Origin: Gammaproteobacteria bacterium
GTDB taxonomy: Bacteria; Pseudomonadota; Gammaproteobacteria; SZUA-229
Length of the DNA stretch: 10,087 nt
Assembly: GCA_029880105.1 (NCBI GenBank)
Contig: JAOUPA010000066.1
Coordinates: forward strand, 1-10,087
Reading direction: 5' to 3'
Part shown: positions 5,543 through 10,087 of the stretch, in pieces
Layout: each line of letters begins with the position of its first letter
How positions within the stretch are numbered: position 1 is the first letter of the stretch
The notes under the pieces: model-generated
Told to the model about the DNA's origin: nothing
Databases searched by the model: none
The model's input: only the letters and a program-made list of their open reading frames with translations
Made by a program: the position numbers and the translations under genes

Positions 5543-6952
5543 TTATTTATTTTTCCAGCTCTCAATAGCAAGCTCCCTTTTCCAGCCGAGCTTTTTCTCA
5601 ATTGATGTAATAATCATGCTGGCAATGTCCTTGCCAGTGGCGGTCTCGATGCCTTCAAGGCCGGGTGATGGGTTTACCTCAAGTAGTAGCGGGCCATTTT
5701 TTGAGCGAATAATATCCACGCCAGCGACCTTCAATCCCAGTGTTTTTGCCGATTTAATTGCCAACTCTTTTTCTTTTGGCGTAATTTTTACCACTGAGGC
5801 AGTGCCACCCTGATGGAGGTTGGCCCTGAATTCACCGGGTGCTGCCTCGCGCTGGATGGCGGCCACGACTTTGCCGTCAATAACAAAACACCTTAGGTCT
5901 TTGTTTTTTGCTTCCTTGATAAATTTCTGTACTAGTAGATTGGCTTTGACTGTCTTGAATGCATTGATCACACTTTCGGCTGCCTTTCTTGTCTCGGCCA
6001 GAACCACTCCGTGTCCCTGTGTGCCTTCCAGTAATTTGACAATCACAGGTGTGCCTCCGACCATGTCAATCAGGTCATTGGTATCGATAGGCGAATTAGC
6101 AAAACCTGTGGTAGGGATACTTATGCCATTTTTGAGCAGCAGTTGCAGCGAAAATAGCTTGTCCCTGGATTGAGTAATGGCCGAAGAGGAATTAATGGTA
6201 TAGATACCCATGCTCTCGAACTGCCTGGTGAGAGCGCAACCATAAACTGTTGCACCAGGACGAATTCGGGTAATAATTCCGTCAAGATCATCAAGTACTT
6301 TGCCGCCACGGTAGTGTGCCTCAGGCTCATCGACGTCAATTTTCATGTAACACTGTTTGATATCAAGAAACAGCATTTCGTGACCGCGTTCTTCACCGGC
6401 TTCTAAAATTCTCTGGTTAGAGTACAAATTCTGATCGTTGGCTAGTAACGCAATTTTCAGGCCGCTACTTTTATGTTGTTTTCTTCCGTAGTGCTCATGA
6501 AGTGTTTTTGTTGCTACTTCACCAAGACAAAAGCTGATTGCAGGATCAACCAGCATACGGCCATTCATGGCTTCACGACCCAGTAACATCCTGTAGCCCA
6601 TGGAGTCACGATTGGCTAGTGTTAGTTCAATATCCCATTCTTCGATACCCACCTTGATGGTTGCGCTAATGACATAACGTGTTTCAGCGATGCCGCTTGA
6701 GCTTTTTACTGTTCGTTTATCAATAACAGGGGATTCACAGCGAATAGTTGTTTTTCTATCTTTTTGTAGAGGATGAACCTCAAAGCTCACCCAGCCCTGG
6801 CCATCGCGCCGAAATTTCTGGATGTTAAATGCATGAATGGAAGATGTCTTTGCGCCGGAGTCGATACGCGCCTTTATTGAAGGAATACCCAGGTCAGGGA
6901 ACGAGAACCATTCTTCACAGCCAACAATAAATTTAGATTTATCTTTTACCAT
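5543..6952 (-). CDS. Fused RimB-like ATP-dependent zinc protease + RimK glutamate ligase
   Basis: A 469-residue two-domain protein. Residues 8-143 resemble the RimB/ATP-dependent zinc protease family (PF05618 type): ARIDSGAKTSSIHA at 28-41 holds the conserved D-S-G-A turn, with LLGREAM at 123-129. A linker (about 145-165) leads to a complete RimK ATP-grasp ligase at 166-456: Lys264 (SRDKLFSLQ), VIVKLLEGTQGHGV (303-316), DLRCFV (352-357), FRANLHQGG (375-383) and the metal-binding end LLLEVNPSPGLEG (422-434) with Glu425 and Asn427. RimK adds glutamates to the C-terminus of ribosomal protein S6; RimB in Pseudomonas is a separate protease that opposes it. Here both would be one cytoplasmic polypeptide; the S6 substrate is inferred. 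It lies 39 bases after thrC on the same strand, so cotranscription is possible. No clear Shine-Dalgarno precedes the ATG. Confidence 0.9.
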   Translation of the reverse strand: MVKDKSKFIVGCEEWFSFPDLGIPSIKARIDSGAKTSSIHAFNIQKFRRDGQGWVSFEVHPLQKDRKTTIRCESPVIDKRTVKSSSGIAETRYVISATIKVGIEEWDIELTLANRDSMGYRMLLGREAMNGRMLVDPAISFCLGEVATKTLHEHYGRKQHKSSGLKIALLANDQNLYSNQRILEAGEERGHEMLFLDIKQCYMKIDVDEPEAHYRGGKVLDDLDGIITRIRPGATVYGCALTRQFESMGIYTINSSSAITQSRDKLFSLQLLLKNGISIPTTGFANSPIDTNDLIDMVGGTPVIVKLLEGTQGHGVVLAETRKAAESVINAFKTVKANLLVQKFIKEAKNKDLRCFVIDGKVVAAIQREAAPGEFRANLHQGGTASVVKITPKEKELAIKSAKTLGLKVAGVDIIRSKNGPLLLEVNPSPGLEGIETATGKDIASMIITSIEKKLGWKRELAIESWKNK

Positions 6953-6991
6953 AAGGCATCTGTTTATTACTGTGCTGGCTCTATAACCTAT

Positions 6992-8461
6992 TTATAGGAA
7001 TGAAAGAATCTCATCTTCAATTGCATCTTTCTCGATAATGCTTTTCTGGCAAATCTCTTTGTTGAAGAGTTCATTGATCATTGCAGGGATTTTAATATGA
7101 GCCTCTTGGGCAATAGATTTTAGCGCGTCGATGTCGTGGGTATCCATTTCACCGGTTAGTGCATTGGCAATTACTGGTGAGAATTTGGTCCACTCTGCCG
7201 TTGAGTAGACAATGGTCTTTAATGGCTTATCGCGGCAGGTTTCATAGGCCTTGAAGCAGGTAGCGGTGTGCGGATCCATTAAATAGCCTTTTGCGAATGT
7301 TTTTTTAATGTAGGCCTTGCCTTCATCATCATTGCAATAATCGGCAGCAAAAATAGCCTGAATCTGTGCAAGTTCAGTATCGGTGAGTTGATAGCATTTT
7401 TTAGAATCCAGCTGTTTCATCAATTCCCTGGTGCGTGCCTCACCGAACAGGTCGAATAAAATACGTTCAATGTTGGATGACTTCAAGATATCCATCGCAG
7501 GCGAGGTTGTCGGTATCACAGCCAGGGTTCTTAAATCGTATGCGCCGGTTTTGATAAACTGCGTCAGAATATTATTGTTGTTTGATGCAATCAAAATTTT
7601 CTCAACGGGCAGGCCCATCTTCATTGCATAGTAGCCACCGAGTGCGTTACCAAAGTTGCCGCTGGGTACATTCAGGTAAACCTTTTCACCCATGCTGATC
7701 GCGTTCTGACGAACCAGTTCAAGATAGGAATGAATGTGGTAAATCGTCTGAAAAATAATTCGGCCGAAATTGACCGAGTTGGCGGCAGACAGGCTGATAT
7801 TTTTTTCTTTGAGTTTCTGGTTAAAGCTTTCAGAGGCCAGTAGACGTTTGAGTGCATTTTGCGTGTCATCGAAGTCACCCTTAACGCCAATCACTTTTAG
7901 ATTTTCAGCGTCTTCGGTCACCATCTGTAGGCGCTGCACGTCGGAGGTGCCGCCGACCGGGTACATACAGGCAACGCGGACGTTGGCCCTGTTTTTAAAG
8001 GTCTCCAGTGCAGCCGGGCCGGTATCGCCCGAAGTGGCCGCAAGAATCAGGTAGTTTTCATTGCGCTTCTGTGCAATCGAAGATAACACGATGCCAAAAG
8101 GCTGTAGCGCCATGTCCTTGAATGCGCGTGTCGGACCATGATAGAGCTCGCTGACATAAAGGTCATCTTTTACTTTGACTACGGGCACTGGATTGGCCGG
8201 GTCATCAAATTCGTCGTAAAGGGCGAGCGCCTGGTCGATAGTGGTCGGGTCGATATCGATCTCAAAGGCAACAAGTACACCGCGAGCCAGCGTTTTGTAG
8301 TTTGAGCTGAGGTGTTTGTTAAGAAAGCTCTCGCCCAGTACAGGCAAAGACTCGGGTGAGTAGATGCCGCCAAAAGATGAAATGGGTGAGAGAATCGCCT
8401 GAGAAAAGCTGACCTTTTGTGGGTGCTGGCCGTCATTGCCACGTGTTTCGATAAAGTTCAT
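6992..8461 (-). CDS. thrC: Threonine synthase
   Basis: A pyridoxal-phosphate enzyme converting O-phosphohomoserine to threonine, the last step of the pathway. The product is 489 aa, matching the long ThrC form found in Pseudomonas-like bacteria and fungi. The PLP-binding segment ELYHGPTRAFKDMALQ is at 105-120 with the Schiff-base Lys at 115. LAATSGDTGPAA (140-151) and NVPSGNFGNALGG (264-276) are phosphate- and cofactor-binding loops, and PHTATCFKAY is at 397-406. ATG 8461 has AGG six bases upstream and the usual ThrC start. It follows mupP after 110 bases containing a perfect TATAAT box, so it probably begins a new transcript that continues into the rimB-rimK fusion. Its pathway partner hom is on the opposite strand, with the fusion gene between them. 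Confidence 0.96.
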   Translation of the reverse strand: MNFIETRGNDGQHPQKVSFSQAILSPISSFGGIYSPESLPVLGESFLNKHLSSNYKTLARGVLVAFEIDIDPTTIDQALALYDEFDDPANPVPVVKVKDDLYVSELYHGPTRAFKDMALQPFGIVLSSIAQKRNENYLILAATSGDTGPAALETFKNRANVRVACMYPVGGTSDVQRLQMVTEDAENLKVIGVKGDFDDTQNALKRLLASESFNQKLKEKNISLSAANSVNFGRIIFQTIYHIHSYLELVRQNAISMGEKVYLNVPSGNFGNALGGYYAMKMGLPVEKILIASNNNNILTQFIKTGAYDLRTLAVIPTTSPAMDILKSSNIERILFDLFGEARTRELMKQLDSKKCYQLTDTELAQIQAIFAADYCNDDEGKAYIKKTFAKGYLMDPHTATCFKAYETCRDKPLKTIVYSTAEWTKFSPVIANALTGEMDTHDIDALKSIAQEAHIKIPAMINELFNKEICQKSIIEKDAIEDEILSFL

Positions 8462-8500
8462 GTCTGACCTGAAAAATTGATCTGTAGATATTTGTAACTG

Positions 8501-8506
8501 ATTATA
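8501..8506 (-). promoter_or_regulatory. Candidate thrC promoter (-10 box)
   Basis: The - strand reads TATAAT here, a perfect -10 box, 39 bases before the thrC start codon. No good -35 is seen: CAGAAG is at 17-base spacing, and TTGCAG (8532-8527) is at an unfavourable 20. A start near 8495 would give a leader of about 34 bases. The box lies in the only sizeable gap of the - strand gene block. Confidence 0.45.
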
Positions 8507-8571
8507 TAGAATTCGCGCCTGGGCTTCTGCAAAAAAACGTGCTGAATGAGGGATTTATCTAGTTTAGCTGA

Positions 8572-9219
8572 TCAAAGATGTTCTAGAATTTCCTCGGGTT
8601 TTGTGATGCAGTGGTCCGCCTTCCAGTCACGGGTGTTTTCGTGGTCACCAATGTAGCCATAAAGTGCGATCAGGGTTTTCATACCGGCATTGTTGCCTGC
8701 CTCGATATCACGGCGGGCATCGCCGACATACAGGCATTCTTCGGCGCGGCTTCCTGCCAGTTCGCAGGCATGAAACATGGGTTCAGGATGGGGCTTTCGG
8801 TTTTCAGTGGTGTCACCGCTGACGATACAGGCCGCGTGTTCGGCAAGGCCGAGTGCCTGCATCAGCGGTTCGGTTAGCCAGCCGGGCTTATTGGTAACAA
8901 CGCCCCAGTTCAAACCGTGTTGTTCGATATGGTCGAGTACGCTTTGTGTGCCTTCGAACAGTTTAGAATGCCTGGCAATACTCTGTTCGTAAATCTCAAG
9001 GTAGCGGGTCTTGAGATACTCCAGCCTGTCGTCCTCGAGATTGTTACCAAAGGCGAGTTTGACCAGTGCGACGCTACCATCAGAGACCACAGGACGAACT
9101 TTGTAAAATGGGAGCAGGAGCTGGTCTTCTTCGCGGCAGAGGTCGTCGAGTGCGGCGGCCATGTCGGGTGCAGTATCGATCAGCGTGCCATCAAGATCGA
9201 ACAGAACAGTTTTGATCAT
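8572..9219 (-). CDS. mupP: HAD phosphatase, probable N-acetylmuramic acid 6-phosphate phosphatase
   Basis: A 215-residue HAD-superfamily phosphatase with all four motifs: FDLDGTLIDT (7-16; nucleophile Asp8, acid Asp10), VVTNKP (107-112; Thr109), RKPHPEP (141-147; Lys142) and YVGDARRDIEAG (164-175; Asp167, Asp171). It would often be annotated as phosphoglycolate phosphatase (Gph). MupP is preferred because HSKLF (84-88), WGVVTNKP (105-112) and LYGYI (186-190) match Pseudomonas MupP as I remember it, and because ubiG lies immediately upstream, as for Pseudomonas mupP. MupP dephosphorylates MurNAc-6-phosphate in the recycling route that bypasses de novo UDP-MurNAc synthesis. ATG 9219 is only six bases after the ubiG stop, so translational coupling is likely. 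Substrate specificity remains inferred; Gph is the alternative. Confidence 0.85.
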   Translation of the reverse strand: MIKTVLFDLDGTLIDTAPDMAAALDDLCREEDQLLLPFYKVRPVVSDGSVALVKLAFGNNLEDDRLEYLKTRYLEIYEQSIARHSKLFEGTQSVLDHIEQHGLNWGVVTNKPGWLTEPLMQALGLAEHAACIVSGDTTENRKPHPEPMFHACELAGSRAEECLYVGDARRDIEAGNNAGMKTLIALYGYIGDHENTRDWKADHCITKPEEILEHL

Positions 9220-9225
9220 GCAGTC

Positions 9226-9945
9226 TTATTCGGTCGGGCGCTGATAGTGAACCATGTAGTTCACGTCAACGTCATTGCTCTTGCGGAACATGCCTGTCAG
9301 TGGGTTGTAGACAACGCCTTCGATACCTTTTAGCTCCAGTCCAGCCTGACGTGCCCAGATATCCAGCTCCGAAGGCCGGATGAACTTGCTGTAATCATGC
9401 GTGCCCTTGGGTAGCATTTTCATCACGTACTCAGCGCCAAGAACAGCCAGCAGGTAGGATTTGGCATTGCGGTTGATGGTCGAAAAATACACCGAACCCC
9501 CGGGTCTGACCAGTTGGGCACAGGCGGTCACGATGGAAGCGGGGTCGGGGACATGCTCCAGCATTTCCATGCAGCTGACCACATTGTAGCTGGCCGCATT
9601 CTTTGTGGCGTGTGCCTCAACCGTGGTATGCAAATACTCAATGTCCAGTTCTTCTTCCATCGCATGGAGCTTGGCGATGGACAGTGGTGCTTTACCCATG
9701 TCGATGCCGGTAGTGGTCGCGCCAGCACGTGCCAGGCTTTCAGTCAGAATACCGCCGCCACAGCCAACATCCAGGGCTTTTTTACCCGCCAGAGGGCTGT
9801 TGGTATTGATGAAATTCAACCGGATGGGATTAATGTCGTGCAGTGGTTTAAATTCACCACTCTTGTCCCACCAGCGACTGGCCAGCTCTTCAAATTTCTG
9901 AATTTCTGCCGGGTCGACGTTGTGTTCGGTATGTGCTTTATTCAT
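9226..9945 (-). CDS. ubiG: Ubiquinone biosynthesis O-methyltransferase UbiG
   Basis: UbiG performs both O-methylations of ubiquinone synthesis (2-polyprenyl-6-hydroxyphenol and 3-demethylubiquinol) using S-adenosylmethionine at the inner-membrane face. The product is 239 aa (E. coli 240). The family signature FEELASRWWDKSGEFKPLHD is at 18-37 followed by INPIRL, the SAM motif I LDVGCGGG is at 58-65, the ribose-binding acidic residue is Asp82 (GID), and EMLEHVPDP lies in the post-motif region. GTHDYSKFIRPSEL near the C-terminal third is also typical. ATG 9945 gives the expected N-terminus with HNVDPAEIQKFE; its Shine-Dalgarno is weak. It begins 43 bases after the amidohydrolase stop and ends six bases before mupP, so the three probably form one operon. 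Confidence 0.96.
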   Translation of the reverse strand: MNKAHTEHNVDPAEIQKFEELASRWWDKSGEFKPLHDINPIRLNFINTNSPLAGKKALDVGCGGGILTESLARAGATTTGIDMGKAPLSIAKLHAMEEELDIEYLHTTVEAHATKNAASYNVVSCMEMLEHVPDPASIVTACAQLVRPGGSVYFSTINRNAKSYLLAVLGAEYVMKMLPKGTHDYSKFIRPSELDIWARQAGLELKGIEGVVYNPLTGMFRKSNDVDVNYMVHYQRPTE

Positions 9946-9988
9946 GGCAGTCTATTCTAAACCAAAGGTGCTTTGCTGTGGGTGGTTC

Positions 9989-10087
9989 TCAGTGATTCAA
10001 TTTAAATGCAAATGTACTGGCAGCCTGTTTGATACGATCGGTTTCCAGTGTGGTGATGATGCGGTTTTTAATGACATGCCGGCCGGC
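9989..10087 (-). CDS. MtaD/TRZ-ATZ family amidohydrolase, C-terminal end only (partial)
   Basis: The last 32 codons of a - strand gene entering from the right edge, ending at TGA (9991-9989). The peptide starts AGRHVIKNRIITTLETD, the pattern of the final beta-strand plus 'TTLD' seen at the C-terminus of MtaD-like amidohydrolases (5-methylthioadenosine/S-adenosylhomocysteine deaminase or chlorohydrolase annotation). The position just upstream of ubiG and mupP matches the Pseudomonas order mtaD-like, ubiG, mupP, which is the stronger argument. Metal-binding residues lie outside the window, so substrate and activity cannot be judged. Other amidohydrolases with a similar tail (for example HutF-like) are possible. 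Confidence 0.65.
   Translation of the reverse strand, partial: AGRHVIKNRIITTLETDRIKQAASTFAFKLNH

Noticed and set aside
5526..5564. Inverted repeat TGAGAGC/GCTCTCA between hom and the rimB-rimK fusion
   Set aside because: Seven-bp stem with a 25-base loop, overlapping the fusion gene's last codons and without a following T-run; not a convincing bidirectional terminator.
6987..6998. Short inverted repeat CCTAT-TT-ATAGG over the thrC stop
   Set aside because: Five-bp arms with a two-base centre cannot form a useful hairpin and are expected by chance in AT-rich DNA.
8531..8571. Possible terminator of the ubiG-mupP operon (seven T on the - strand after an imperfect GCTAAA/TTCAGC stem)
   Set aside because: The stem is only six positions with one mismatch and a 16-base loop, too weak to call; the T-run alone is not enough.
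8917..9333. 138-codon + strand open frame spanning the mupP/ubiG junction
   Set aside because: Runs antisense across two well-supported genes; no ribosome site or motif seen.
9514..9960. 148-codon open frame on the + strand opposite ubiG
   Set aside because: It lies fully antisense to a clearly recognisable ubiG and has no recognisable motif; its peptide looks like a by-product of the opposite strand.
1..10087. CRISPR, insertion sequence, phage, defence-system or tRNA content
   Set aside because: No direct-repeat array, transposase or integrase motif, attachment-site duplication or tRNA-like cloverleaf was seen; almost all of the window is accounted for by recognised core genes.

Overview
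The window looks like chromosomal core DNA from a gammaproteobacterium of moderate GC content. The evidence is the surE-pcm-(yqaA)-nlpD-rpoS stress/stationary-phase cluster, a UbiG ubiquinone methyltransferase beside a MupP-type phosphatase, and a RimK-family glutamate ligase. Several proteins resemble Pseudomonas orthologues as I remember them (Pcm, the Mth938-like protein, MupP), but the gene arrangement is not that of Pseudomonas. I cannot name the genus. I see no rRNA, tRNA, CRISPR array, insertion sequence, phage gene or toxin/defence gene.

Left part (1-3678, all + strand): the last 39 codons of surE, then pcm (protein repair methyltransferase), a YqaA-type membrane protein, nlpD (a LysM/degenerate-LytM lipoprotein that in relatives activates the amidase AmiC) and rpoS (stationary-phase sigma factor). 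surE to nlpD are closely packed and probably cotranscribed. rpoS has its own 242-base leader region holding a 30-base pure A/T tract, a sigma-70-like promoter and two hairpins. A strong rho-independent terminator closes the block at 3646-3678.

Middle part (3688-5520): a small Mth938-like protein gene (- strand) is divergent from hom (homoserine dehydrogenase, + strand, TTG start). Their 147-base shared intergenic region contains overlapping promoter candidates and a perfect 12-bp palindrome.

Right part (5543-10087, all - strand): transcription runs from high to low coordinates. First come the tail of an MtaD-like amidohydrolase, ubiG (ubiquinone synthesis) and mupP (HAD phosphatase, probably MurNAc-6-phosphate phosphatase in cell-wall recycling). 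After a 110-base gap with a perfect TATAAT box come thrC (threonine synthase) and a 469-residue fusion of a RimB-like ATP-dependent zinc protease domain to a RimK ATP-grasp glutamate ligase. The fusion gene ends tail-to-tail with hom.

Together hom and thrC supply the threonine branch: aspartate semialdehyde to homoserine, then O-phosphohomoserine to threonine. The homoserine kinase is not in the window. In many relatives hom and thrC are adjacent and codirectional, whereas here they face each other with the rimB-rimK fusion between them. The most unusual items are that fusion gene, the split hom/thrC arrangement, the palindrome in the divergent promoter region and the rpoS leader. I found no convincing evidence of a wholly new biological system.
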